Source of the DNA: Straminergon stramineum
Taxonomy: Eukaryota > Streptophyta > Bryopsida > Hypnales > Calliergonaceae
Length of the DNA: 64,000 nucleotides
NCBI GenBank assembly: GCA_963920665.1
Contig: OY987265.1
Coordinates: forward strand, 23,565,001-23,629,000
Reading direction: 5' to 3'
Position 1 is the stretch's first letter. Each line of letters starts with the position of its first letter. Below, one piece after another: positions 1 through 12,735 of this stretch. Both the position numbers and the translations under genes were made by a program. A model generated the notes under the pieces. The model was not told where the DNA came from and made no database searches. It saw only the letters and a list, made by a program, of their open reading frames with translations.

Positions 1-2096
1 ATGAGTGGGCCAAAAAATTGAGAGGTCTCTTCCTTCAAGCCCCCTTGTTTGTTATTGAGAAGACCTCTTTTGGACAATATGACTTTGGATTGGTATAGAA
101 TGCTAAGAGAGCATGAAATGAAAAATTGAAAATATCATATTGAAAAAAAAATAGTACTTCTTTAGGAGGACCCCTAGAATTTGAATCAGATCAGTCTCCT
201 TAAACCCCCAAAGACCATAAGACCACCAAGTAGCTTCTACAACTACATTTACAGGAAATTTGAAATGTAAACCTCATCAATAGTTCATAAACAAAAAATA
301 TAGTTTTTTCCATTCAATCCATTAGTGCAATCCGATCAAGAAATGATCAACTATGCAATTTTTGGTGAATTTTTGAGAATAGAGAAGGTATTCTAGGCAA
401 TCACTTCAAATCTTCGTATCTTTTTTTCCACACCTCAAAATGATTTGAAAAAAATTATACATCAAAATGATGATGATGTGTATCCATGGGAAAAATACGA
501 GTTCGGGGAACACTTTTGAGCATTCCAATTTTGACATATGTATAAAGTCCCATCTAACTAAATATCTTTCATCAATCTTGCCAATGGTGTCATTTTCTAA
601 AAAATTGTGCAATTTCATCGGTCTTTTTTTCATGGAAAAGCTACATAAGTCTTCTTTCATTTCAATGGTGGGGATCATCAAAATTATTCCACATGAATGG
701 GGAATAAGAGCTATTCAAGAAAACTAGAGCTATGCTCAAATATCTGTAGTCCTTTAGGGGCTAAATTAGGTCTAACTAGAATCTTGTGGGGTTCAAAATT
801 TGATGACTTTTGTTTCCACTAGGAAAAATGTTCGCACCACATTGTTGGGCCTTCTTGGAAATACATGACCTCTCATTTCATGGTGTAAAACCATTTTCCA
901 AAGACTTTTCAATTTCAACCAATCCAAACCTTCAAAAATTTGAACCCTTCACTTTGGGATTTGGTGTAAATTGGGCCTAATATATCAATTCACACTATTT
1001 TTTGTAAATTCAATGTATTGTGGTAACAATACAAAAATGTGAAGATATAAGAGATGCTCTTCAAACATAAAGGTACTTTTCTTTATTTTTAAAATCAAAA
1101 TTATAAGACAAGGAAAAAAATGGTCAGTTTTTTTTTTCATTTTTTCATTCATGTATGCAAGTTGTACATTTGGACTTCCTATGTCTAAAGATTTCCAAGA
1201 TTGGTTTAGATACATGGTTGAAAATGTGTCCTCCTTTTGGGGAGATGCAAATACTAACCATGGCTTTTATTTTTGGCTTTATGGTGCTAGATTGCACTAG
1301 AAAGAAAACCATGTAAAGCCTTTTGCCATAAAAATTTGAATTAAAAAAAATCTTGGATGAAATTGCCAAATTGTGGATGAATGTTGAAATTTGGAACACC
1401 ACTATAACATTTTATATTGACACTTTGACACTTCATAAAAAATCAAAAAATCCCTGCTACTAACCCCTAAAAGACCATTGTCCCTTTGGGGGACAAATGG
1501 GATTTTGGGTAGGTATCTATGGTCTCAATTTTTGTCCAGATTTATTGAAACTTTTTAGGAATATAGAAAAAATTGATTAGCTGTGTGGGAGTATAGTTGT
1601 TTTTTCAATCAATGCCCAGGAACAAAGGTTATGCCCCAATAAGGTCAAAATAGGGGAGAGGGGTGAGCAAAAGAAATTCAAAGATTTCAATTTTTTCCCC
1701 TCATAGCTTATATTTTTGTCTACATGGAAAGCTTTGGTTCATTCCATTTGGATTTGTTATGAGAAAGTTATGGACAATCTTGTTTTTCAAGCAATTAGAG
1801 CATCTTCTTGCAAAAATCATTTGTAGGATTCATTTCTAAATGCAATTTTTATAATTTAAAAGAAAAAAGTCCCAAATGGTTTAATTTTCTTTCTAAAACA
1901 ATCTCACCATTGGAATTAGTGCATTTTAATTCCATCTCAAAGATATCAATAATTTTGATTTTCCTTCTATCTTGTACTTACTTCTATTTAACAATTTTTT
2001 AAAGAATAAAAATTATTATTTTTTGAATTTTTTTCCTACAGTCTCAACTCAATTCTCCACCATAAAGATTTGAAGCTCCAAAATCTCATTAGGAAA
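1..2096. other. AT-rich intergenic DNA, no gene recognised
   Basis: Only short open frames with no recognisable domain occur here, on either strand, and their composition is that of the surrounding AT-rich DNA. From about 1466 the sequence matches the left part of the TTAA-flanked dispersed repeat described at 17652-18597, including a CCCCTAAAAGACC-like end and a conserved stretch near 1720 (CATGGAAAGCTTTG-type). The rest looks like decayed repeat DNA. Confidence 0.6.
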
Positions 2097-3650
2097 ATTC
2101 TGAGCTCTAAACAAGGTTGCGAATTCTACACCCCAATGGTGCAATTACAAAAAATAATAATAATGATGATTTAAAAAAAATGGAATCTGATGTGCCACAT
2201 CAGCACCATGTAAGTTTCACTGTTTTTTAAATATTTTTTTTCCAAAAGAAATATTTAATTAAATTTATTTTTTCTGTACTTGCACCACGTGGAGGGGGGG
2301 GGCGAAAATCTAATACTCCCAGCCTTGTTTACAGCTTAGAATTTTCCTAATGATATAGTAACAAATTCAAAAATCAACCATCTAAGAGAAAAACAGATCT
2401 ATGGGTTAGGGTGCATACTTAAACATTTGAAATTAATTTTGGGTAGATAGAGAAAAGAAAGACAGATGCAAGGCAATTTTTTTTCGTAATTTTTTTACTC
2501 TAATAGAAAAAAATATAATTTTTTGAAGGCAAACTGATGTAGGTTGCTAGTAATGCACATAGACTATAGTAATCATCAATTGAAAAGTGTCTTAGAACAA
2601 AGCAAGACAGTACTAAAGCTGATTAGAAAGGAGTTGTGGGTGTTCATGAAAGCATGTAAATGCACACAAAGAGTGTCAAAAATGGAGCAAAGCATGTAGT
2701 AAGCAAAAAAATGATTCAGTCTTCATTTTCTTTTATTGCCTTCCCTACTTTTAATTATATTTTACTGTTGTTGCTTATTATAATCTGAAATTTCTGTCTT
2801 GTCAAGTGAAGTTCATTAATGAGTCATGAATTACACATTATGCTACTCCCGATGGACTACTCACTGTCTTGAAACCGCTCACTTTGAATCAGATTTCCTC
2901 ACTTCACAAAAAACTTGTCCATTTTCAGAACTATCTACACTATTTCAATTCCTTCTCTAGGGGCGATTCTATAGTACAACCACCCATTACCAGCCACTTA
3001 AGCATTTTGTGCATGATCTGGAGTAGTAGAAGGCATTGTTAAATTTTTGCCATGTAGAGAAATAGAAATGATGGACTTTGTCAAATTTTCATAATTTTTT
3101 TCCTTAAACTCAAATTGTTATAAATTTCAAAAGCCAAAAGTTGGCCTGCTCCCATCTCCAATATATAGATTCTTCCATCACTGCTCATCTAAAGACTAAT
3201 TTGGCTATGAAAACGAAGCACATGTGTCATAGCAATTATGGCTAGAAGATAGTTGGAAACCAAAAAACTAATGGTTAAAATCTGTTATCTCTCTGTTGAA
3301 TTTCCCATTACCTACATATTGACTATGGGTCTTGGATGGTCATGGGAGGTTCTACCATAAATGCCTGCTCGATTTCAGAGGATGTTACCTTAGTGCAAAA
3401 AATTCAAGTTAAGAAGGTCCAAAGTCAAATAACCTAGTCCCACAATGTGCTAAAAAACTTGTTTTCTTTACTTTAAACGCAAATATCTTGCAATCTATGC
3501 AATCAAAATTTTTGAAATTTTTTCTACACATTTTCATACCATTTAGGTGTAAGATCCTATAATTAGATGTGGAAAAAAATTCAATTTTTTTTATTCTTTG
3601 CTGTAGAAATGGCAATTTTATATTTTTTTTTTCATAGAAAAAAGGCCTTG
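1466..3650 (+). repeat. Degraded copy of TTAA-flanked dispersed repeat, interrupted
   Basis: The left part (about 1466-2090) and right part (about 3390-3650) align by eye, in the same orientation, with the two halves of the 946-bp element at 17652-18597 and of the copy at 26410-27290. Shared landmarks are the ACCCCTAAA(A/G)GACC end, the CATGGAAAGCTTTG motif, and a stretch near 3480 reading like CAAATATCTTGCAATC. The middle is interrupted by a MITE at 2097-2352 and about 1 kb of unrelated sequence. The right terminus is too decayed to place exactly. It has no coding capacity. Confidence 0.5.
2097..2352. mobile_element. MITE with ~30-bp terminal inverted repeats
   Basis: The left end CATTAGGAAAATTCTGAGCT is matched in reverse complement by the right end (CATTAGGAAAATTCTAAGCT), and the match continues through TAAACAAGG with two mismatches over about 30 bp. 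The element is about 256 bp. A TA target site fits (TA then GGAAAATTC at each end), which would suit a Stowaway/mariner-type MITE, but the ends are palindromic, so the duplication length is uncertain. The interior has a run of nine or more G near 2294. No coding capacity. It sits inside an older dispersed repeat. Confidence 0.65.
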
Positions 3651-6172
3651 GTTCTTTATGGACTAATACTTGCCGGGAGTCATCTCACCTATATAAGTTC
3701 AATTGCAAGACAGAACCTTGTTGTCTAAAGTAGAAACACCTAAAACTATCTTTGAATACATTCATGCCCAATAGATTTCCCTTGAAGTGTCCGTAGACTC
3801 CCATTAAAGTGTACCTTCAAAGCATCATCAAACTCTCCCCTTACTTAACTATGATCAATTGACTATTGATTTTGCCATATTTTGATTTTAGATCCACTTG
3901 TATGACAGTTTCAATGGTTTAGGGAGCTACTACTTTGAAAATTCATAGAAATTACATTCCATATCCAATTTTTTTGGTTAGAATCGGAGATTTTCAATTG
4001 CTAATACTACATAAATATTTTTTTCTTAGAAAAGGTGTCTCCAACTATGGTGAATTGTTTCTATTGACAATTTTAGGTGTTTACACAATATAGTTAAACT
4101 ATTTGAATATGTACTTGGATTTATTGAATGAAAATTTTAATAGATTAATCCACATGATTACTTAACCACCTTTACATGGATGCTATGATAAATGCACTAC
4201 TCATCACTTATTTCCTAAAGTGCTAAAGTCATTCTTGTGTCAAAAATTGCTAAAAATTTCTAGTGCAAAGAGCAACAATTTAAAAATTGTATTTGGTAGG
4301 ATTTTGATTTTGACTAATATGAGAATATATGGAAAAAATTTTGAACACTTTGACCACATAGATTGCAAGATAAATGCCTTCAAAGTGAACAAATTATGAT
4401 TTTTGGCACTAGGGCAAACTATTTTATGAGGCTTTTGAATTTTCTTAACTTAAAAACCTTGCAATACAAATTTTGAATTAATATTTTTCTAGCATGAAGA
4501 ATTCATTTGAATGTTTAGGAAAAATAGAAGTTATGAAAATAACATGATTTTCATTCTTTAAAAAAAATTAAAGTAGAAGAAGGTACATCCATGATAGAAG
4601 GACAAGTTATAACCAATTAATAGCTTGCAAGTGGAATTAGAACACACTAATCCCAATGGTAAGATTATTATAACAATAAAAGTTAAGCCTTTTTAATTTA
4701 AAAAAGAAAAGAAAATGTGAAAATTGAGCTCATAAACAAATCCTATACATTATTTTTTTAAAAGATGCTTTGATTGCCCTCAAAACAAGATGCTCTATAA
4801 TTTTTACATCAAAAATGCAAATGGAATGAATCAAAGATTTTTACGTAGAAAAATAAAATCTATGAGAAAAAAATTTATACAAATTTTTTTGGATAATTTT
4901 TTTTTGCCGTAGTATTCAATTTTTGGCTTATTGGGGTATAAATTTTGCTCATGGGCACCAATTGAAATAAAAATGATAATCCAAGAAAGCTAATCAGTTC
5001 TTCTATCTTATAAAATAGTTTTAAAAAGTTTCATAAAAAATTGAGCTCATAGAAAATTGCCCCAAATCCATTTTGTTCCCCTAGGGGACAATGAGAATTT
5101 AGGGATTATATAAGGCGAAATTACCCAAAAATGTCAAAAAGAAGCAATTCAAAATAGTTGGAGACACCTTTTTCAAGGAAAAAAAAATCCACTTTTGAAA
5201 TATTAGCAATTGAAAATCATGCATTTTCAAAAAGAAAATAATTATTTTTAGATAAGACATGCAATTATTGTGAATTTTCAAAGTACAAGCTCCCTAGGCC
5301 ACTAAAACTATCACATAGCTTGATCACAAATCCAAAATTTAGAGATTTAACAATCCACCAATTGCATTGAAGTATGAGGATTAGTTAACCATACTTTGGG
5401 GGACATTTTCAATAGAAGTCTACTTGTTAAAAATGGATACCTGGACAATAGTGATTCCAAAACTAGTTTATGGAGTTTATTGCAAATGCTACATTCAAGA
5501 CAGACAAGCATCAACTTTGGCTCCCTGACGAGTAACTAGTATCAAAGGAAAAAATAGAGAAGAAATTGATTTTTGCAAGTTGTGAAGGATTATTGGGAGT
5601 GCTATAACACGAACCTAACTAAATAGATGCTAATTCCAATGAGGAAGAAGTGCTATATATATTGCAACTTGACTATCAAATTCTATTGTTTGTTGCAGTC
5701 TGGACTAAAATGTCTCCACTAGAGTCCCTTTTTTACAATGCACTAGGAGCACAAGGATTTTTTTGGTAGAAACTCAGCTAATTTTAGCCACTTTAGGGAT
5801 CGGTGAATGGACAGTTTTAGGTGTTTTCCCCTCAGGTGAAATGAGGCTCTAGCACTCAGGTTCAGTATACTTTGTTGGCTGAATAACCGTCAATTACAAA
5901 TGCTAAAGTTCCATATATTTGACATAGAAAAGAGCCCTAAAATCTGGGATGACTCAAGCATGCTAAATATTTGGACGGTTGCTTGCTCCTAACTGAAGTT
6001 GCAGAACAGTGAGATCATATGCGTGGATTCATCCCAACAGCCTAAAGTAACAGAGAAGTTAACTTAAGTTTTGCTGACAAGGAGGAGTGAGAGTTTGCAG
6101 GAAATTCGGGAGCATGAAACTGGAGAGTGAGTGCAGAGAGATTGTGCCCCAGCTATGACAAAATGGGAGCTG
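2353..6172. other. AT-rich intergenic DNA with old repeats
   Basis: No open frame here carries a recognisable domain. A copy of the dispersed TTAA-family repeat lies at about 4250-5095 in reverse orientation. The remainder is decayed AT-rich DNA; 5.6-6.1 kb is slightly richer in GC but shows no exon I can support. Confidence 0.5.
4250..5095 (-). repeat. Reverse-oriented copy of the dispersed TTAA-family repeat
   Basis: Compared with the copies at 16985-17640 and 58360-58830, this stretch shares an ordered series of short matches: AGATTGCAAGATAA-like, then a TTTTGAAT(C/T)TTCTTAACTTAAAA-like block, then ACTAATCCCAATGGTAAGAT-like, with similar spacing. The outer end near 5080 reads CCCCTAGGGGAC, a degraded form of the family terminus. 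Non-coding and strongly diverged. Confidence 0.5.
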
Positions 6173-6174
6173 TA

Positions 6175-6476
6175 AGGTAGTCTGCTCTTAAAGCGACCAT
6201 GCTCTAAAAGCGATTATGGCACAGGGGTACATTTTGCTTTCTTTCATGTACCAACACTGTTCATTTCAGGAGATGGTCGCTTTTAGTGACTACTGCATTT
6301 CAACTTCAAAAATTTGTAACTAATTCCACAAAGGTCCAAAAAATATGAAACAACTTGGGTTAGATGCCAATTCCATTTTTCTTCCTACTAAAATTGACTG
6401 AAAATTGTTATAAGGAATTTTGCTTCCCCGAAAAAGCAATCAGCTCTTAAATGGTCGCTTTAAGAGCAGACTACCT
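6175..6476. mobile_element. MITE with perfect 26-bp TIRs and TA target site
   Basis: The left end begins AGGTAGTCTGCTCTTAAAGC and continues GACCAT; the right end is its exact reverse complement. Both ends are flanked by TA (6173-6174 and 6477-6478). The element is 302 bp with no coding capacity. TA duplication and size suit a Stowaway/Tc1-mariner-type MITE. Sub-terminal copies of the GGTCGCTTT motif occur inside (near 6275). The near-perfect ends indicate a fairly recent insertion relative to the surrounding DNA. Confidence 0.85.
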
Positions 6477-6478
6477 TA

Positions 6479-8621
6479 GTCAGAATTATGATCATAAGAG
6501 CATCTTCATCACGGGTGCTCCCTACCCCTATCCAGATGTATTTCATCTGAAATCTATTTTGATGTATTTTATCAGATAGGGAGGAAAGCCTCCACCAAGG
6601 TCCTGCATTCCTAAAAACTTATAGGAAGTAAGGTCCAATTCAGTATAGGGACTCCTTTACATAAAACTCAATCACCTTTTCATATGTTGAGCATCTTCTT
6701 GGGGATGAGCATTTTCTATCCCCATATTTGCTCCCCCTTCATCTATATGAGGAGGAATTGGTGGGATGCTCCAAGGGCTCTAAACCTACTTGTATGCTTG
6801 ATGGAAGTTTCATCTTCGGATTTCTATTGAAATGGAAAGGGAGTAGGAACAAAGCATATTTTCTACTAGTTATTTCAAGATCATGTAAAAAATTTGGTGA
6901 GGAATTTAGTGTTAAAGTTTTCAACATTATCTTCATTTTTACCTCATTAGCCTTGAAGCTAAAGCACTACTAGTCCCCCATGGAAAGATAAAAATTTGGA
7001 TGAATGACTTGAGTTCAAGGATAAAAGAATGATTAGCCACCACTTGGTACTTCAACTCCAATTCAGAAGAGCTAACCTCCTTCAGTGAGAATAGAACACA
7101 TTGTCACAAATTTCATTGTTTTTAGTGAATTAAATCATGATTTTTCAATAAAAAAAATTTCAATTCATGGATGCAATTGCAAATTTGGCTAAATGATTTG
7201 CATTTAATGAAATATTTGTTACAAGATTGTATTGTCTTATTGACTTCTTGTGGAATATTTCAAAATTGCAAATCCACAAAATGATCAATAACATAGCAAT
7301 ACAATATAGTTGGGAGAAAAATGCTCAAAATATAATCCCACATTTTTTGATCCCCCAAGTTTTTTGTAGATAAGTGATGGAAGAGAGTGATGAACAATGA
7401 AGCTTAACCCTTCAAGGCTTAACAACTTTTTGACAATGGAGGCTTTCAATGAATTGTCCCACTTTGATATTTTTTTTGCACATAGATGTGCTTGAAGTTT
7501 TTAATTTTCACCATACAAAAGTAAAGACTACTTTGTGTAGTGTGCACAAAATTAACTATGGAAAACCTTGACTGTTGGATTTTAAAATTATAATGATTTT
7601 AGATGATCAACTTAAAGGGCAAAATACTCAACTTTTGGAGAAGAAAAGGTACAAGATGAATAATGCTTTTTCAACCACACACACCCCAAAAAAATTGTAA
7701 TGGAATCTAAGGCAAACATAGTTGATTTTTTAATTTGAAAATGTGAGAAATAAAAAACTTTCTCAAATTTATACACATTTTCAAATGGGAGGAATAGAAA
7801 GCCAAATGGACCAAATTGGATCCTACAAAATTAATCAATTTTTTATATATTCATTAATCTTTGAAATTTTATAATTGATATTATTAACATATTTTTTGGA
7901 ACATCTTCGAGACTTTTGGAACCAATCTAATTATTTTGTGTTCATAATTACACTAGATTGAATCTTGTATTTTTAAAATTGCTAAAAATATAAATTTTAT
8001 AAAAAACCTCTAGACCCATTATGTTTGTGCAGTGAAAAGACCAGAAATGTCCATCAAAATGTTTTTTTTTCATCCCTACTATTCTTTACATAGGAAAAAA
8101 ATTATGTTCAATCCATTTTTTTCTTAGACTACATTTCCTAAATAAAATTTTAAATACTTCTCACATTAAAAATTTGAAAATGCAACAAGTGTGTCAACTT
8201 GTTACTATACAAGATCCTACTTTACAAAATACTAAGATTTGTTTCACCCTACTGAGAATTTGCCATTGAAAATTTAAAGAGAACACATTGTATCATTTTA
8301 GTCCTTGAGGGGATAACCCCTAAATTCTCAAGGCACCAAATTTTGGTGTAGAGAGTATTTTGAAGTTAAATAAAACATATCCAAGTCACTATTTTTAAAA
8401 GTTTATATTTTTGAAAATTTAATTTTAAAGTTTAGCTTTAGCATCAAAAATTCGATTCTAAAAATTAATGATTATGATTTTCTATTCGAGATTTTGTGCA
8501 AGGGGGACCATTGCAAATCTTATTTTTTTAGTATTGAGGGCTTTTGGAAATGAGTATCAAATTTAGTAGATCTTGGAAAAAAAATCACATTGGGAAATTC
8601 ATTAAAATTTTTTTGTTGAGT
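6479..8621. other. AT-rich intergenic DNA, no gene recognised
   Basis: Short open frames on both strands near 6.73-6.97 kb overlap one another and have no recognisable motif. The rest is AT-rich low-information sequence. Confidence 0.5.
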
Positions 8622-8793
8622 CACTAGAAGAAAATTATATTGCAGTGAACAAAAGCTAGGTGACATTTTTGTTCACTTCTACACAATTTTCTGAAAATTG
8701 TGTTCATTGCAACAAAGTCTTCAAAAAATTGTATTGCAGTGAACAAAAATGTCACCTAGCTTTTGTTCACTGCAACATAGTTTTCTACTAGTG
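8622..8793. mobile_element. CACTA-type fold-back MITE with 3-bp target duplication
   Basis: The element starts CACTAGAAGAAAA and ends TTTTCTACTAGTG. The arms are inverted repeats of about 55 bp that include a GTTCACTGCAA/TTGCAGTGAAC segment and AAAGCTAGGTGACA. It is flanked by AGT on both sides (8619-8621 and 8794-8796), the 3-bp target duplication expected of the CACTA (En/Spm) superfamily. At 172 bp it is almost entirely a hairpin and cannot code for protein. A sister element is at 46043-46206. Confidence 0.88.
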
Positions 8794-8983
8794 AGTAGAT
8801 TTTGAGAAGCTGTAAAATGATTGGGGTTAGGCATGATATGTCCTTTAACCTCATATTTTTTTGGTGACCAATTTTTTAGATTTGACATGTGAAATAAAGA
8901 TTTAAAGACTTAAGATCACTTTCATAGTTTTACCACCATCATGATCAAACATCATAATTTTTTTGAAACATATGATCTTCAAG

Positions 8984-9193
8984 GGCCGCAATTAGGACAA
9001 ACTCAACACAAACCATGGTAGACCATGGCCCTTCCCTGTCAACAACAAGTAGAGGAACAAACCCCCTCCCCATGCAAATAAATCCATCACTGTAGGAGGA
9101 GCCCTACGCAATCAATGTCAACATTGGGAGATGAATTGAGAACCTTGTGGACTCTAACAGAAGTCCCTATCACTTGGCCATCACCTGAGGGAG
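8984..9193 (-). mobile_element. Probable tRNA-derived SINE
   Basis: On the minus strand, the head (about 9180 downward) reads TGGCCAAGTGATAGGGAC, close to a tRNA A box. About 30 bp on (9144 to 9133) comes GGTTCTCAATTC, close to a B box with one extra base. This is the layout of an internal RNA polymerase III promoter. The body continues to about 8984. I could not identify a target duplication, so the ends are approximate. No coding capacity. Confidence 0.5.
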
Positions 9194-9194
9194 T

Positions 9195-9980
9195 TTTAGG
9201 TCATTTTGGACCAAAGTCTTATAATCTTTCAATCTATAAGTAATATGGTTGTGTTTTCTTTTCAAATGTAATCTCTAATAAGTCTAGTTTGAACTTGTAC
9301 AATTACAATTACAATTTTTTGATAAAACTTATCAAAATGTTGGTTTTTTGTTAAATTTCAAGCAAATTTCAAGAAATTGAGAAAAAGTCTCGGGTATTTG
9401 GGGTGAAAATGATTGGTCATAGGTCCATCCTTCCAGGATTATTCAAGTCTCATAAATGCATGAAAATTTTCCAAATTCCATGGATGATTCGAGTTAAGCA
9501 TAAAGTTGTATGAAGAGCCTCTTGCAAAGGTAATTTTAACCCTTGTGTTTTACCCTTGGGGATAATACAAGAACCTTTTTTTTGCTGCACAAATTTTTAT
9601 TTGCAAATTTGTAGTTCATATTTGCAATCAGAGGCCCCAAATTAGTTAGGGAAGACGTTAACAATAAAATTATTACGACACAAATAGGGGGCTCTTTTTT
9701 TTTTTTCTTTTTTACATTCATCGTCGGCTGGACCTCCTCAAATGGCTCGTCATACAACTATAAGCTCGACCGACTGTTCCTTTCTTCGCATCCTGCTGTA
9801 GGTGTCAAGTTGCTAGAGGGAGCAGATCCTAAACAGTCTTACCAGTCCAAGCTAATCCTCCAGGAATAATATCTAACTCCAACACACGCCACCAATAATT
9901 CGGAGCCTCATTCGGGAAGTTTGACAACGAGAACCTCCTTGACCCCGACCTCTCGTTTGATAACTTACTTGTTCAGGCCA
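9195..9980. other. Intergenic DNA upstream of gene 1, no gene recognised
   Basis: AT-rich up to about 9700, then composition rises in GC towards the leader of gene 1. The open frame on the minus strand at 9536-9757 contains a lysine run from a T tract and no domain; I do not consider it a gene. Confidence 0.5.
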
Positions 9981-12716
9981 TCAAATCATCCAGCGGCGCT
10001 CACCGTCTTCATTCATCCATGCCCATTTCACGCGAACCGGCCGGTACCCGCCAAAACGGCCCGGTAATACGTTCCCAGTTTGCCCGCCAGTTTACCCGAA
10101 GAGACGGAAAGGTAGATTCGTGGTCGGAGAGTGAGGTAACTGCAAAAGAGTAAATAATTTGAATTGACGTCGTCTCTTTCAGTAAAATATTCGTGTGTGT
10201 GTCAGACGCTAAAGCGGGCAAGACGTGATTGCACCTTTGGGAGGGAGCTGGCCGCAGCTAGCTGCGCATTGTCCGCTCCACTCAATTGGAGACCAGCGAG
10301 CTTTCCATCCGGCCCCGGCGATCGTCGCCTTCATCGCGTCGTCGTGGAAGACTTCGTCGGCCAATGCTGGCATTCCTGCACATCTTTCCACGGCGTTTTT
10401 AAACAAATAGTTGAGTCGGTCCCAGTGGGAAACTTTATGTTTCTTGGTGTGGTGTAGGTGAGGTTTGAATTGTGTTGGTGAGTTTTGAATTCGTGTCGTG
10501 GCTGGAATTCGGATTGTGGATGTGTGAGGAGAGGTAGCGGAGTTCTTGCACTTCTTGGAGAGGAGTTCTTGGTGTTGTGAGAGAGGAGTCGTTCGAAGTG
10601 CGAGTTCAATTGGCTGTGCTGTGCTGGATGAAGAAGATTGAGGTAGGTGTTATTTATATGTACTGGAGGCTTGGCTGTAATTGTTTAAGTTTCTTGCGCG
10701 CGTCGTTGCAGCGCGTGTACATTTTTTCTCTGCTCGGATGCGAGGTAATTGGCAGTTTTAACGTACGACTTCGACTGGTTCAATAGTATTCTCTCCTGCG
10801 CGGTGTTTGTGGAAAGTGATGCTGAGGTTGAGTGGATCGAGGATTAGTAGTTTTGTAGCAATAATTGTCTCGGGATTCGCTACCGGTATGCTGCGGGAGA
10901 AATGAATCTTGCTTCAATCCCGTCTCCTGATCTCCGAATGGAGCATCAGTCTAGCCGTCTTTCTTAGAGGAGATTTGGCGATGCGGCAGACGAAGGAGCG
11001 GAATCGAGTCTCTCTGTTGTGGAACGATAATGAAGGCTTACTTTTCTTATCTGTGCCTACAGTCTTGCTCCCTTCTCTGCCGTCGTCCAGATGACGACAT
11101 TGCTCCGAATGCTTACAGATTACGGGCAGTCGTGCCGGAAAGCTCTGCCTGCCTCTTTGCGGCGCACTATTGTGTTAGTAAGATCACACGTCAATGAATT
11201 GAAAATTGTATGTGTCTTTAGAAATTTTCTTAGCTTAGGAACAGTGAGTTTTAAAAAGCAGTATGTATGCTGGCTTCTTCACGTAGGCCTGGAGAAGTCA
11301 GTTGTATGGAACGACTGTAGTGTTGTTCCGCGCTCCTCTTACCACCTGGCGATCACAGACTTTGTACCAATTTTCAAGAGTCTGTTTGCTTGCAATGAAA
11401 CGCTGAATTCTTTTTATGAAGATGAACACTTTTTAAGTAGAAAATTGCAAACTTCCTTTCACTTAAAAGAAACAATTAATAGGAATCGTTCACAGGGGAA
11501 GTAGCCTGAATCCGCTCTCATGAAGCAAGGCGCATCCAGAACCGCAAAGCCATACTTCTGCCTTGTCCACCAAGCCTGGCTGAACTTGTAAGAGTATTGG
11601 AAGGTAGCTATAGTAGTTTTGTTCAAAGTTTTTGGAAAAAATTTGGAGCACAGGTAGCTCAATCCATGTATTTGGACTGATATCGTTCTTTCGAGAACGA
11701 TGGGAAAAACAGAATGCACCGTTCCGTCATCTTGATAGACGCTTTGAATCGACTGGTTTAGATCCTTTACAACGGCATAATTGTTTTCTATTGTCTTCTA
11801 TCGATTTTGTTCTAGAACTTTGCAATCGTTGCTACCTCTACGTAACTTCTCTCGATTAAAACATACGTGCTCAAAGATTACTGCGTTTGAAAACCTCTGC
11901 TGCCAGCCCTACTGCAGTCCAGGTAGAAATACCTTTAACACACATAGGGGTGGACCGTAATTCCCGCAGTTGATATGCTGGTCTGGTTGAAGATCTTTGC
12001 TCTGTCCTCCTTTGCTAAATTCGAAAATCAAGTTTTGACGGTCGCTTTTTTGGGTGAATCAGGCCATTCTTGGCGCTCTGGAGCAAATGAGGATATTTCC
12101 GAGGACTTAATTAGGCAAAGTGCCAGGTGATTTCATAATTGCTGCAACTTCTTACAGAATATTTTTTTGAGTTTCGTTTCGTTTTTGACGTTCTTTAATA
12201 TCAGTGAAAGAGACCTTGCATCGTCCTAATACCGTACCACCGTAAACTACGTATGCTCTGTCCTGAAGCGACAACCTCACCAAAAGAAGAAGCTTTGTGT
12301 GAGATTGTTGGGCGATTCCAGCTTGAAATTCTGACGAGTGATGGATAACTCGTTAGAAAATGAAATGGGTCAGGCGAAGCAGTTATGAGCTTGTAACTTG
12401 TATCGCATGTTTTGTTTTGTGCAAGAAGCGAGGGTTACTGCAGTGGTTAATGTAATCTTGAGTGTGTTTATGAGGTTCCTCGTGTCGATCGAGCTTGAGG
12501 CACTTGAGTTGTACATGAATGTGATCCTAATCGGGAAATTTGATTTCTTCTTAAAGTTTTCAAGTCCATATTCTTTATCAGAATTAGGACAAATGAATGC
12601 AACTTCCTCATGGTAGGACGTGTTCATTCCTGGCTGAGGGTATGTTATGTTTGGCGATTAGTCATTAAATCAAGCTATCACCTCTAGTTTCTGAGCAGTA
12701 ACTTTTGGCATTGCAG
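9981..12716 (+). promoter_or_regulatory. GC-rich promoter / 5' leader region of gene 1
   Basis: This 2.7-kb stretch is clearly richer in GC and CpG than the flanks and lies directly upstream of the first supported coding exon of gene 1. It contains a TGACGTCG motif (10165-10172), a typical bZIP binding core, and several plausible splice donors (for example after 10640 and 10746). Overlapping open frames on both strands show no domain, so I read the region as promoter plus spliced 5' untranslated leader. An additional upstream coding exon cannot be excluded, because the first coding exon is open in frame back to its splice acceptor. Confidence 0.45.
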
Positions 12717-12735
12717 AGCCTATGCAAACGGATCA

